Part shown: positions 28,757 to 37,977 of the stretch, in pieces
How the letters are laid out: each line of letters begins with the position of its first letter
How positions within the stretch are numbered: position 1 is the first letter of the stretch
From: Streptomyces sp. NBC_00223
Lineage (GTDB): Bacteria; Actinomycetota; Actinomycetes; Streptomycetales; Streptomycetaceae
Length of the DNA: 64,000 nucleotides
Direction of reading: 5' to 3'
Assembly (NCBI RefSeq): GCF_036199905.1
Contig: NZ_CP108109.1
Location: 2,728,001-2,792,000, forward strand
Program-made: the position numbers and the translations under genes
Notes under the pieces: generated by a model
What the model saw: the letters and a program-made list of their open reading frames with translations, nothing else
What the model was told of the DNA's origin: nothing
Databases searched by the model: none

Positions 28757-28861
28757 GCGCCGACCCTAATTCACCCCGCGCGTCCCGCGTCCGCCGGGAG
28801 CCGCGGACCGCCCGCGGGCACCTTCCCCCGCGACGGCCCGCCTCCCCCTGGGTCCGGCGCC

Positions 28862-29638
28862 CTAGCGCAGGGCGTCGGAGACCTCGGTCGCCGCCTCCAC
28901 GACGCGTCGGCCGACCCGTTCCGGCACCGACTCGGAGAGCATCACCACACCGACGCTGCCCTCGATGCCCGGGACGCCCAGCAGCGGCGCGGCGGCGCCG
29001 CTCGCACCCGCCTCCAGCTCTCCGGAGGTGATCACGTACCGGATCAGGTTGGTGGCGCCGCCGGCGCCGAGGGTACGGTCCGTGCCGTCGGCCCGGGCCG
29101 GTACCCGCGCCGGATACTCGGCGTACTCGCTGTAGTCGGGATACTCGGAGTCCTTACATCGCTCCCAACTGCTGCCGTCCGGTGTCGGCTGCATCCCCCG
29201 GCCGGCCAGGATCGCCCGGCCCGCCGCGCCCCGGTCCAGCGGGTGCCGGAAGCCGGTGCGGTAGGCGACGTGATAGTCGGTCCAGGTCGGCTCGACCACG
29301 GCGACGGCCAGTGCCTCCGTGCCGTCGACCAGGGTGAGATGGGCGGTGGCCCCGATGTCCTCGGCCAGCGAGCGCAGCGCGGGCAGCGCGGCCTCCCGCA
29401 GCAGCGGATGCACCTGATGCGCCAGGCCCAGCACCCCGAGCCCGACTCGGGCTCTGCCCCCCAGGTCGCGGCGGACCAGCGAATGCTGTTCCAGCGTGGC
29501 CAGCAGCCGGTAGACCACCGTGCGGTTCACACCGAGTTTGGCGGCCAGCTCGGTCACGGTCAGCCCGTGATCGGTGTCGGCAAGCAACTTCAGGACCCGC
29601 AGGCCCCGGTCGAGCGTTTGAGACGTCTCCGCGGTCAC
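28862..29638 (-). CDS. IclR-family transcriptional regulator
   Basis: 258 residues. Winged HTH (QTLDRGLRVLKLLADTDHGLTVTELAAKLGVNRTVVYRLLATLEQHSLV) followed by a GAF-like effector domain (ATAHLTLVDGTEALAVAVVEP). A Tyr/Glu-rich insertion, SEYPDYSEYAEYP, interrupts the effector domain. GTG at 29638 with GGGAGGGGG upstream is chosen; the longer frame to 29848 has shadow codon use. Confidence 0.9.
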   Translation of the reverse strand: MTAETSQTLDRGLRVLKLLADTDHGLTVTELAAKLGVNRTVVYRLLATLEQHSLVRRDLGGRARVGLGVLGLAHQVHPLLREAALPALRSLAEDIGATAHLTLVDGTEALAVAVVEPTWTDYHVAYRTGFRHPLDRGAAGRAILAGRGMQPTPDGSSWERCKDSEYPDYSEYAEYPARVPARADGTDRTLGAGGATNLIRYVITSGELEAGASGAAAPLLGVPGIEGSVGVVMLSESVPERVGRRVVEAATEVSDALR

Positions 29639-29882
29639 GACGCCCCCTCCCTCGTGAAATCGGCGGCGCATCCCACGATGAAAGCGCACTGCCGGTCCCG
29701 CGGCAGTACGCGGAGAGGCCGCCGGTGGTCGGCATACCGGCTGCGCTCCGCGGCTGCACTGCCACGGCGCGTGCGTGACCGGCACGGTAGCGAGCGAGTA
29801 CCGCTCAGCGGAAGGGGTCGTCCACAATCCGGGCGTCACTTTACCCACCCTTGAGGTTCAAGGTCGTACAATACGGCCCACT

Positions 29883-31670
29883 TCACCTCATTCGGGTCGC
29901 CCATTCCTGAACCTTCTTGATGCGCTCGCCGAGCTGTCCCGCGGTCGCCTCGGCGCTCGGCGGACCACCGCACACTCTGCGCAATTCATTGTGAATCACC
30001 CCGTGCGGTTTGCCGCTTTGGTGGTTGTACGCGGCCACCAGGGTGTTGAGCTGCTTGCGCAGTTCGAGCAATTGCCGGTGGGTCACGACGGGCCGCCGCT
30101 CCGCGGGCATTTCGAGCAGATCGGCCTCTTCGTCCGGCTTGCGCCGACTGTGGGCGATCTGCCGGGCCTGCCGCTTCTGGAGCAGCATCTGCACCTGGTC
30201 GGGTTCCAGCAGCCCGGGGATGCCGAGGTAGTCCTGCTCCTCCTCGCTGCCCGGGTGGGCCTGCATACCGAACTCGGCGCCGTCGTAGAGCACCCGGTCG
30301 AAGACCGCGTCGGACTCCAGGGCCTCGAAGGGCAGCGCGTCGTCCTCGGTGGCCTCGTCCTCGGCCCGCTCGGCGTCGGCGAGGAGCTTGTCCTCCTCCG
30401 CGAAGGGGTCCTCCTCGCCCTGCTTCTTGGGCTTGTCGAGCACGTGGTCGCGCTCGACCTCCATCTCGTTGGCGAACTCCAGCAGCATCGGGATGGTCGG
30501 GACGAAGACGGACGCGGTCTCGCCGCGCCGCCGGGACCGTACGAAACGGCCCACCGCCTGGGCGAAGAAGAGCGGGGTGGAGATGGTCGTCGCGTACACC
30601 CCGACGGCCAGCCGGGGGACGTCCACGCCCTCGGAGACCATCCGGACCGCGACCATCCAGCGGTCGTCGGACTGGCTGAACTCCTCGATGCGCTTGGAGG
30701 CGCCGGTGTCGTCCGAGAGCACGACGGTGGCCTTGTGGCCGGTGATGTTCTTGATCAGCTTGGCGTAGGCGCGGGCCGAGTCCTGGTCGGTGGCGATCAC
30801 CAGGCCGCCCGCGTCGGGGATGCCCTTGCGGACCTCGGTGAGGCGCTGGTCGGCGGACTTCAGGACGTTGGGGATCCACTCCCCGGTCGGCGCGAGGGCG
30901 GTCCGCCAGGCCTGGCCGGTGGCGTCCTTGGTCATCGGCTCGCCGAGGCGGGCGGACAGCTCGTCGCCGGCCTTGGTGCGCCAGCGCATGTTGCCGCTGT
31001 AGCTGAGGAAGATGACCGGCCGCACCACACCGTCCGCGAGGGCGTTGCCGTAGCCGTACGTGTAGTCGGCGGAGCTGCGGCGGATGCCGTCGTTGCCCTC
31101 CTCGTACGTCACGAAGGGGATCGGATTGGTGTCCGAGCGGAACGGGGTGCCGGTCAGCGCGAGCCGGCGGGTCGCCGGGTCGAACGCCTCCAGGCACGCC
31201 TCGCCCCACGACTTGCTGTCGCCCGCGTGGTGGATCTCGTCCAGGACGACCAGGGTCTTGCGCTGCTCGCAGCGGTTGCGGTGCAGCATCGGGCGGACGC
31301 CGACGCCCGCGTACGTGACCGCGACGCCGTGGTACTCGCGGCTCACCGGGCCCGCGCTGTACTCCGGGTCGAGCTTGATCCCTATCCGCGCGGCCGCGTC
31401 CGCCCACTGCTTCTTGAGGTGTTCGGTCGGGGCGACGACGGTGATCTGCTGCACGAGGTGGTTGTGGAGCAGATACGACGCGAGCGAGAGCGCGAAGGTC
31501 GTCTTGCCGGCGCCGGGGGTGGCCACGGCGAGGAAGTCCCGCGGCTGCTTGGCCACGTACGCGTCGATGGCACCCTGCTGCCAGGCCCGCAGCTTGTTGG
31601 CCGTTCCCCAGGGGGCCCGGCCGGGAAAGGCGGGAGACAGGTGATGCGGGTGAGATGCGGTGGTAGTCAC
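29883..31670 (-). CDS. DEAD/DEAH-box helicase (SF2)
   Basis: 595 residues. Walker A ATPGAGKTT, DEIHH box in VVLDEIHHAGD, motif III LTGTPFRSD and motif VI QAVGRFVRSRR are in order. Acidic linker with EEDPFAEEDKLLADAERAEDEATEDD near residue 420. The GTG at 31670 follows GGAG. This is a conserved actinobacterial helicase of unassigned role, likely in RNA or DNA remodelling. Confidence 0.9.
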   Translation of the reverse strand: MTTTASHPHHLSPAFPGRAPWGTANKLRAWQQGAIDAYVAKQPRDFLAVATPGAGKTTFALSLASYLLHNHLVQQITVVAPTEHLKKQWADAAARIGIKLDPEYSAGPVSREYHGVAVTYAGVGVRPMLHRNRCEQRKTLVVLDEIHHAGDSKSWGEACLEAFDPATRRLALTGTPFRSDTNPIPFVTYEEGNDGIRRSSADYTYGYGNALADGVVRPVIFLSYSGNMRWRTKAGDELSARLGEPMTKDATGQAWRTALAPTGEWIPNVLKSADQRLTEVRKGIPDAGGLVIATDQDSARAYAKLIKNITGHKATVVLSDDTGASKRIEEFSQSDDRWMVAVRMVSEGVDVPRLAVGVYATTISTPLFFAQAVGRFVRSRRRGETASVFVPTIPMLLEFANEMEVERDHVLDKPKKQGEEDPFAEEDKLLADAERAEDEATEDDALPFEALESDAVFDRVLYDGAEFGMQAHPGSEEEQDYLGIPGLLEPDQVQMLLQKRQARQIAHSRRKPDEEADLLEMPAERRPVVTHRQLLELRKQLNTLVAAYNHQSGKPHGVIHNELRRVCGGPPSAEATAGQLGERIKKVQEWATRMR

Positions 31671-31780
31671 GGTCTCCGTAAGGGGGTCGGCGCGGTCGTA
31701 CGAAAACCGCCTCAGCCTACCGGCGGCGAACGCGCCCACCCCCCGCGACAGGTCCCGGACGCCCCGGAGTGCGACTCAGG

Positions 31781-32167
31781 TCACAGCGCTTCGTTCAGCG
31801 CGCGCAGCCCCTCGGAGATGACCTCGACCTCGTCCACCGCGCCGGTGGCCACATCGGTCACCAGCCGCTCGCCCGCGTCGATGTCCGGCCGCAACTGAAC
31901 GCCGTTCAGCGAGAGGAAGACCACGCAGGACAGCCAGGCCGTGCGCTTGTTGCCGTCCACGAGGGGGTGGTTGACCGCCAGGGACTGCAAAAGCGCCGCC
32001 GCCTTGTCGAACAGGTCGACGTACGCCTCCTGCCCGAACATCGACGCGGACGGCCGGTGCACCGCGGACTCCAGCAGGCCCACGTCCCTGACCACGATCT
32101 GCATGTCGTCGCAGGCCAGCGCCCCGAGGGTGAGTCCGTCCTCGGAGTCGAGATAGACGTACGTCAC
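31781..32167 (-). CDS. doc: Doc-type (Fic fold) toxin of a toxin-antitoxin pair
   Basis: 128 residues. The Doc active-site motif NHPLVDGNKRTAW is intact (HPxVDGNKR), with a preceding YVDLFDKAAALLQSLAV helix. Doc proteins phosphorylate EF-Tu and halt translation. The GTG start overlaps the upstream antitoxin stop in GTGA, so the toxin is translated after the antitoxin. Confidence 0.9.
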   Translation of the reverse strand: MTYVYLDSEDGLTLGALACDDMQIVVRDVGLLESAVHRPSASMFGQEAYVDLFDKAAALLQSLAVNHPLVDGNKRTAWLSCVVFLSLNGVQLRPDIDAGERLVTDVATGAVDEVEVISEGLRALNEAL

Positions 32168-32364
32168 TTGAGCCGCTCCATCAGCTCACGCCACTTGGCC
32201 GCCTGCTCGATGCCGTGCCTGCGCACCATGGCCTGCTTGGCCGTACGGGACAGGTAGTCGTCGATCGCCTGAAGCACCAGGGCGTGCATACTGCTGCCCT
32301 CCTCCTCGGCTCTCCGCTTCAACGCTTCGGCTTGGTCGTCACGAAGACGCAGGTTCATGGCCAT
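32164..32364 (-). CDS. Antitoxin, ribbon-helix-helix type
   Basis: 66 residues, MAMNLRLRDDQAEALKRRAEEEG at the N terminus giving a CopG-like beta strand and helix, and a C-terminal IEQAAKWRELMERLK that would bind the toxin. It precedes doc with a four-base overlap. Pairs of this layout autoregulate their promoter. Confidence 0.85.
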   Translation of the reverse strand: MAMNLRLRDDQAEALKRRAEEEGSSMHALVLQAIDDYLSRTAKQAMVRRHGIEQAAKWRELMERLK

Positions 32365-32371
32365 ACCGAAG

Positions 32372-32400
32372 GGTACCGACCGTGGTACCGATCTGGTACT
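32372..32400. promoter_or_regulatory. GGTACC iterons upstream of the Doc antitoxin
   Basis: GGTACC (32372), GGTACC (32384) and GGTACT (32395) recur every 11-12 bp, one helical turn, just before the antitoxin ATG. They probably bind the RHH antitoxin for autoregulation. Confidence 0.55.
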
Positions 32401-32420
32401 ACGACGGCCCGCGATGAGGA

Positions 32421-33890
32421 CTACGACGCCCGCTTGGGGCGGAGGCGGGGGGAGATCGCGGCGCCGGCCAGGGCGATGGCCGCCGCCGGGAGGAAGACCG
32501 CGGCGAACGCCGCCGGGTGCGCGACCGTCGACGCGGAGGGCGTCACCGAGCCGCCGCCGAGCGCCACGAACGCCGTACCGACCGCGGCCACCAGCAGCAC
32601 ATTGGACAGCGCGTCGGAGACCTGGAGCGCCGCGGAGTTCGCGCCCGCGTCCCGCGGCGGGGAGAGCCTGAGCAGCAGCACGCCCAGCGTGGAGATCGCC
32701 AGCCCCATCCCCATCCCGCCGACGCACCACGCCACCGCCACGATCCACACCGGCACCGCGTGGTCGAGCGCCAGCGGCACCGCCGCGATCGCCGTGGCCG
32801 ACAGCAGCAACCCGATCTGCACCAGCCGTTCGCGCACCGGCTCCAGCCCCGGGCGCGCCTGTATGTACGACCCCAGCGCCCAGGTCAGCCCGCCGCCCGC
32901 GAGCGACAGCCCGGCGATGGTCGGCGACAGCCCCCGCTGGGTGACCAGCATCAGCGGGATGAAGCTCTCCGCCGCGATGAACGACCCCGCCGCGATCCCC
33001 CGCATCAGGATCACCGTGGGCAGCCCCCGGGCCGCGCGGAAGGTCCCCCGGGGCAGCAGCCGCAGCGCGGCCGGCACCAGCAGCGCGGCGCCCGCCACGG
33101 CGGGCAGCGCCGAGAGCGGCCGCAGGTCCTGCCCGGCGTACTGGAGCAGCGCCGCCCCGCCCGCCAGCGCGGCCGCGAACCAGATCCGCCGCCCGTCCAT
33201 CGTCCGCCGCCCGCCGCCCTCACGGCCCTCCGGCTCCTGGGCCGTACGCCGCAGCGCGGGCAGCATCACCGCCAGCGGCAGCGCCACGAGCACGGGGATC
33301 GCCAGGAACACCCACCGCCAGCCGAGCTGTTCGGTGACCGTGCCCGCCACCAGCGGCCCGACGATCGACGGCACCACCCACGACGCGGAGAACGCCGCCA
33401 TCACCGAGGGCCGCAGCCGCTCCGGATACGCCCGCCCGACGATCACGTACAGCGCGACGATCACCAGGCCGCCGCCCAGGCCCTGTACGGCCCGCCCCAG
33501 CACGAACACCCCCATCGTGGCCGCCGTGCCGCTCACCACGAGACCGGCGGCGAACCCGGCGATACCGGTGGCCAGCGGCGCCAGCGGCCCGCCGCGGTCG
33601 CACCACTGCCCGCTGACCACCATCGCCAGCAGCGAGGTCGTGAAGAAGCCGGAGAACGCGAACGCGTACAGCCCGAGCCCGTCCAGCTCCCGCGCGGCGA
33701 CCGGCATCGCGGTGCCGACCGCCGTCGCCTCGAAGGCGATCAGCAGCACGACGGAGACGACCCCGAACGTCAGCGCGCGATAGCGCCGTCCCAGCAGGCC
33801 GTCGCCCCCGGCATGCCCGGTGCCGTCGGATATCCGCTGGTCATCCCCCGGATCGGTCCGCTGCTCATCTCGATCGTCCACAAAAGCCAC
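32421..33890 (-). CDS. MFS transporter (DHA2/14-helix type)
   Basis: About 489 residues with 12-14 hydrophobic segments. MFS motifs are visible in GRAVQGLGGGLVIVALYVIVGRAYPERLRP and AAFSASWVVPSIVGPLVAGTVTEQLGWRWVFL (antiporter motif C). GTG at 33890 (MAFVDDRDEQ). Likely an exporter; no regulator is adjacent. Confidence 0.88.
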   Translation of the reverse strand: MAFVDDRDEQRTDPGDDQRISDGTGHAGGDGLLGRRYRALTFGVVSVVLLIAFEATAVGTAMPVAARELDGLGLYAFAFSGFFTTSLLAMVVSGQWCDRGGPLAPLATGIAGFAAGLVVSGTAATMGVFVLGRAVQGLGGGLVIVALYVIVGRAYPERLRPSVMAAFSASWVVPSIVGPLVAGTVTEQLGWRWVFLAIPVLVALPLAVMLPALRRTAQEPEGREGGGRRTMDGRRIWFAAALAGGAALLQYAGQDLRPLSALPAVAGAALLVPAALRLLPRGTFRAARGLPTVILMRGIAAGSFIAAESFIPLMLVTQRGLSPTIAGLSLAGGGLTWALGSYIQARPGLEPVRERLVQIGLLLSATAIAAVPLALDHAVPVWIVAVAWCVGGMGMGLAISTLGVLLLRLSPPRDAGANSAALQVSDALSNVLLVAAVGTAFVALGGGSVTPSASTVAHPAAFAAVFLPAAAIALAGAAISPRLRPKRAS

Positions 33891-34039
33891 CCGCCCAGAG
33901 TAAGGGGCAAAGCCGCCTTTCACCCCTGCCAGACGGCGTGACCTTTCATGAACGCCGTGTGGCAGTCGCGTTGCGCTGCCGCCGGCGCCATTGACCCGCG
34001 CCGCCGCAGCCGTCAAGGTCTAGTCACACCGCACGACAC

Positions 34040-34114
34040 GGCCGTGTGCCCGAGTGGTTGAGGGACTCGCCTGCAAAGCGAGTTACGCCGGTTCGATTCC
34101 GGTCACGGCCTCCA
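34040..34114 (+). tRNA. tRNA-Cys (GCA) with encoded CCA
   Basis: Acceptor GGCCGTG pairs with CACGGCC at 34104-34110. The anticodon arm CTCGC-CTGCAAA-GCGAG gives GCA. The T arm CCGG-TTCGATT-CCGG is complete, with U73 as needed for Cys identity, and CCA is encoded. This appears to be the housekeeping Cys tRNA, though other copies are possible. Confidence 0.9.
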
Positions 34115-34125
34115 TGTCCCACCGC

Positions 34126-34154
34126 GCCGCCCGGCTGCCCCTCCGCCGGGCGGC
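34126..34154 (+). terminator. Hairpin after tRNA-Cys
   Basis: Perfect 10-bp stem GCCGCCCGGC with GCCGGGCGGC, nine-base loop, then a pyrimidine tract with TTCGTTCTT. Terminates the tRNA. Confidence 0.7.
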
Positions 34155-34317
34155 CGTTCGTTCTTCCCCTCCGCACCCCCGCCGGGACCCCCGTGGGCCG
34201 TGCTACGCGCGTACGCGAGGAATGGCCTATGCCACCACCGCGCGGACGGTTGAGTGCGGGGCTCCGGGCTGGGATGCTCGCACTCCGATCGGGGCCGTCC
34301 ACCGGAAGGGCGAACGA

Positions 34318-34869
34318 ATGGGCGAGGGGTCGCTCGACCGTGCCGTCGTGGTCATCACGGGAGTGATGGCCTCGGGCAAGTCGACGGTCGCGCAGTTGCT
34401 CGCGGAGCGATTGCCGCGGGCCGTGCACGTACGCGGGGACGTCTTCCGGCGGATGGTGGTGTCCGGGCGGCGCGAGCCGGTGCCGCACGACGACGAGGAG
34501 GCCGTGGCCCAACTGCGGCTGCGCTACCGGGTGTCGGCGTCCACCGCGGACCTGTACGCGGGCGCCGGATGGACCGCCGTGGTCCAGGACGTGGTGCTCG
34601 GGGAGCACCTGGAGCCGTATCTCGACGCCATCGCGGCCCGGCCGCTGTATCTGGTCGTCCTGGCCCCTTCCCAGCACGCCGTGGCGTCCCGGGAGGCGGC
34701 CCGCGCCAAGACCGGTTACGGCTCCTCCTGGACGGTCGGCGGGCTCGACGACGTACTGCGGCACCAGACGCCGAAGCTGGGGCTGTGGCTCGACACCAGC
34801 GACCAGACGCCCGACGAGACGGTCGACGCGATCCTCGCCCGGCTGGACGACGCGCGCGTCGCGGACTGA
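34318..34869 (+). CDS. Small P-loop kinase/ATPase (AAA_33, zeta/Cpt-like)
   Basis: 183 residues. Walker A VITGVMASGKSTVAQLLAERL is followed by VHVRGDVFRRMVVSGR, a catalytic Asp as in zeta toxins and chloramphenicol phosphotransferase-like kinases. A lid Arg lies in ASREAARAKTGYG. ATG at 34318 with GGAAGGG. Substrate unknown. The long frame upstream overlaps the tRNA and is not used. Confidence 0.82.
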   Translation: MGEGSLDRAVVVITGVMASGKSTVAQLLAERLPRAVHVRGDVFRRMVVSGRREPVPHDDEEAVAQLRLRYRVSASTADLYAGAGWTAVVQDVVLGEHLEPYLDAIAARPLYLVVLAPSQHAVASREAARAKTGYGSSWTVGGLDDVLRHQTPKLGLWLDTSDQTPDETVDAILARLDDARVAD

Positions 34870-34965
34870 GCGACCGGCCGTGGGCGGCTCCGCCGCGGAT
34901 TGGCCCATGATTCCCGTTGCCAACTGGTACGGCGTCAGATGCCCGTGCCGACGTAGCGTCTGCGC

Positions 34966-35412
34966 ATGACCTCACGTACCAACCTCATGGAGCAGGCGCC
35001 GGACGTCTTCCGGACGCTTCTGGCGTTCAGTCAGGCGTCCGTCGAAGGGCTCGACCCCACCGTCGAGAAGCTGGTGAAGATCCGCGCCTCCCAGATCAAC
35101 CACTGCGCGTACTGCCTGGACATGCACATCACGGACGCGCGCAAGGACGGCGAGAGCGACGACCGGATCTTCCTGCTCAACGCGTGGGAGGAGGCCGACG
35201 GCCTCTACACGGACAAGGAGCGGGCCGCGCTGGCGCTGACCGAGTCGATCACCCTGCTCACGGACGGATTCGTACCGGACGCGGTGTACGCGCGCGCCGC
35301 CGAGCACTTCGACGAGGCCGAACTGGCCCGGCTGGTGAGCACGATCGTGACGATCAACGCGTGGAACCGCTTCAACGTGGCCCTCCGCGTACAGCCCGCC
35401 ATCGCCAAGTAA
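34966..35412 (+). CDS. AhpD-like carboxymuconolactone decarboxylase family protein
   Basis: 148 residues. The redox CxxC motif is in INHCAYCLDMHITDARKDG, with the His used in proton relay. AhpD-like peroxidase/disulfide reductase activity is possible. The C-terminal IVTINAWNRFNVALRV is the family's conserved helix. Start at 34966. Confidence 0.88.
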   Translation: MTSRTNLMEQAPDVFRTLLAFSQASVEGLDPTVEKLVKIRASQINHCAYCLDMHITDARKDGESDDRIFLLNAWEEADGLYTDKERAALALTESITLLTDGFVPDAVYARAAEHFDEAELARLVSTIVTINAWNRFNVALRVQPAIAK

Positions 35413-35458
35413 CAACCCGGGTGGCCGGCCACAACTCCCCCGGCCACCCAAACCACAA

Positions 35459-35664
35459 GCCCACCGGGCACGTTCACCCCCAGCCCGCCCGGCGCTTGAG
35501 GGCAGCGTCAGCCCACCCGGCACGTTCACCCCCAGCCCGCCCGGCGCTTGAGGGCAGCGTCAGCCCACCCGCCGCGTTCACCCCCAGCCCGCCCGGCGTC
35601 TGAGGGCAGATCAGCCCGCCCGGCGCTTGAGGCCGGAACGAGCCCGCCCGGCGTCTGAGGGCAG
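35459..35664. repeat. 52-bp tandem repeats with the CCCGCCCGGCG core
   Basis: Units beginning CACGTTCACCCCCAGCCCGC recur at 35469, 35521 and 35573 with exact 52-bp spacing. Two shorter copies of AGCCCGCCCGGCG(C/T)(T/C)TGAGG follow near 35613 and 35641. The core is a dispersed Streptomyces repeat. It lies between two convergent genes. Confidence 0.85.
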
Positions 35665-35670
35665 CGTGGC

Positions 35671-37977
35671 CTACGCCGGCGGCTTCACCACCGCGGCCTG
35701 CGGCCGAATCGGCAACCGGGTCACGGGCCTCCCCGTAGCCGCCCGAACGGCCGCTGCCACAGCGGCCGGAGACGTCACGACCGGCACCGCGCTTACCGCC
35801 TTCGCCCCGAAGGGCGCCACCACGTCCCGCTCCTCGACGAGCCGAACGATCCGCACCTCCGGCGCGTCCAGCGCCGTCGGCAGCGAATACCCCGTCAGAC
35901 TCGGCCGCTTGACGACTCCGCGCGGCGCCCGCAGATCCTCCATCAGCGCCATGCCGACCCCCTGCGTCACCCCCGCCTCGATCCGCGCGGCCAGCTGACG
36001 CGGATTCAGCACCCGGCCGACATCCTGCGCGACGGCCATCTCGACCACCCGCACCGCGCCCAGCTCGATGTCCACGTCGACCACCGCGCGTACCGCGCAG
36101 AACGTCAGCCCGACGAAGGCGTCGCCCTGCCCGGTCTCGTCCAGCCGGTCGGTCGGGTGCGGCCGGCACTGCGCGGTCGCCCACAGCTCCTTGCCGTCGA
36201 GCGTCTCGGCGACCGTGGTCGACAGCACCCCGTCGTACGACGTGATCTTGCCGTCCGCGATGGACAGCAGCTCCACCGACATGCCGAACTTCGCCGCCAG
36301 CGGCTGGAGCAGCTGGGTGCGGACCATCTTCGCGGCCCGCTCCACCGCTCCCCCGGACACCCAGGTGTGGCGCCCCCGCGCGGACGGCCCGGCGGGCGGC
36401 TGGTCGGTGTCGGACGGCAGGACCCGTACGTCCTCCACGCCCAGCACCTCCTGCACGATCTGCCGGGCCAGCGTGGCGAACCCCTGCCCGGTCTCGACGG
36501 CCGCGCAGATGACGGTCGCCCGGCCGTCGTGGACGCGCACGGTCGCGGTGGACACCTCGTCGGCGCCCTCCGCGCCCAGCACATGGACCATGCCGAGCGC
36601 GTAGCCGACCCCGCGGCGGACCGCGCCCGGCTCGCCCGCGCCGGAGACACCGCCCGGCAGCAGCCACTGCGACTCGTCCTCGCCGTCGGGCAGCGGCGGC
36701 AGATCGGCGTCGCGCACGGCCTTGAGGAGTTCGCCCACGGGCGCCGGGCAGGTGACGGTCTGGCCGGTGGGCAGCAGATCGCCGGTGGACAGCACATTGC
36801 GCATCCGGACCTCGGCCGGCTCCAGACCGAGCTTGGCCGCGAGCTTGTCCATCTGGCCCTCGTAGGCCGTGCAGACCTGGAGCGCGCCCTCGCCGCGGAC
36901 ATGCCCGGACGGCGGGTTGTTGGTGCGCACCGCCCAGCCCTCGACGAAGACATGCGGCACGACATAGGGCCCGGCAGCGAAGGCCACGGCGGCGGCGAGC
37001 GCGTCGGAGGAGGCGTCGGCGTACGCGCCCGCGTCCAGCAGGATCTGCGCCTCGACCTTGACCAGCCGGCCCTCGGCGTCGGCGTGGTGGCGGTAGCGCA
37101 GCAGTGTGGGGTGGCGGTGGGCGTGGCCGAGGAAGGACTCCTCGCGGGTGGCCACGAACTTCACCGGGCAGCCGGTCTTCAACGCCAGCATTCCCAGCGG
37201 CAGTTGGATGCCGGAGTCCTCGCGGTCGCCCATCGCGCCGGGCACCCCGGTGACGACGACCTTGACCCGGTCGGCCTCCAGGCCGAAGCAGGCGGCGGCG
37301 ATGTCCCGGTCGGCGTGCGGATCGGTGGAGGCCACGTACAGCTCCACGCCGCCGTCGGGGCGCGGTACGGCGAGACCGGCCTCGGCGCCGATCGGGGCGG
37401 GGTCCTGGCGGCCGACCCGGTACAGGCCCTCCACGATGACCTCGCCGACCACCTCGGGGTCGCCGAAGCGCAGCGGGATGTGGCGGATGAGATTGCCGTC
37501 GGGGTGCAGCGGCTCGGCGGCGAACGCCTTCTCGGGGTCGGTGACCGGCTCCAGCACCTCGTACTCGACCAGGATCGCGGCGGCGGCCAGCCGCGCGGTG
37601 TCGGGGTGGTCGGCGGCGACGGCGGCGATCGGCTCGCCGTGGTGGCGGACCAGCTCCCCGGCGAAGACCGGGCGGTCGGCGACCCGCCGGCCGTGCATGG
37701 CGTCCCCGGGCACGTCCTCGTGCGTGACGACGGCCCGCACCCCGGGCATCGCGACGGCCTCGGAGGTGTCGATCCGGGTGATCCGGGCGTGCGGGTAGGG
37801 CGAGCGCAGCACGGCCGCCCACAGCAGGCCCTCGGCCCACAGGTCGGCGGCGTACGGGTAGGTGCCCTGGGTCTTGGCGAGCGCGTCGGTCGACGGCAGG
37901 GACACCCCGATGCCGTGCGGCGACGGCCCGGCGGCCAGGCTGTCGGAGACGGCTCCCGGGCCCTCGATGATGCTCAT
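35671..37977 (-). CDS. Molybdenum hydroxylase large subunit (xanthine dehydrogenase family)
   Basis: 768 residues. The N-terminal Ald_Xan_dh-like a/b hammerhead (AVVTHEDVPGDAMHGRR) and Moco-binding domain with GVPGAMGDREDSGIQLPLGMLALKTGCPVK and GQGFATLARQIVQEVLG are clear. At the C terminus the usual GxGE(P)P active-site loop reads PFGAKAVSAVPVV, so the catalytic Glu is absent. Overlaps the iron-sulfur gene by ATGA. Substrate is not known; the missing Glu argues against ordinary purine oxidation. Confidence 0.85.
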   Translation of the reverse strand: MSIIEGPGAVSDSLAAGPSPHGIGVSLPSTDALAKTQGTYPYAADLWAEGLLWAAVLRSPYPHARITRIDTSEAVAMPGVRAVVTHEDVPGDAMHGRRVADRPVFAGELVRHHGEPIAAVAADHPDTARLAAAAILVEYEVLEPVTDPEKAFAAEPLHPDGNLIRHIPLRFGDPEVVGEVIVEGLYRVGRQDPAPIGAEAGLAVPRPDGGVELYVASTDPHADRDIAAACFGLEADRVKVVVTGVPGAMGDREDSGIQLPLGMLALKTGCPVKFVATREESFLGHAHRHPTLLRYRHHADAEGRLVKVEAQILLDAGAYADASSDALAAAVAFAAGPYVVPHVFVEGWAVRTNNPPSGHVRGEGALQVCTAYEGQMDKLAAKLGLEPAEVRMRNVLSTGDLLPTGQTVTCPAPVGELLKAVRDADLPPLPDGEDESQWLLPGGVSGAGEPGAVRRGVGYALGMVHVLGAEGADEVSTATVRVHDGRATVICAAVETGQGFATLARQIVQEVLGVEDVRVLPSDTDQPPAGPSARGRHTWVSGGAVERAAKMVRTQLLQPLAAKFGMSVELLSIADGKITSYDGVLSTTVAETLDGKELWATAQCRPHPTDRLDETGQGDAFVGLTFCAVRAVVDVDIELGAVRVVEMAVAQDVGRVLNPRQLAARIEAGVTQGVGMALMEDLRAPRGVVKRPSLTGYSLPTALDAPEVRIVRLVEERDVVAPFGAKAVSAVPVVTSPAAVAAAVRAATGRPVTRLPIRPQAAVVKPPA

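Noticed and set aside
29639..29848. N-terminal extension of the IclR gene
   Set aside because: No family similarity and a good GTG with ribosome site at 29638.
34054..34317. N-terminal extension of the P-loop kinase
   Set aside because: It starts inside tRNA-Cys and lacks a ribosome site; ATG at 34318 is well placed.
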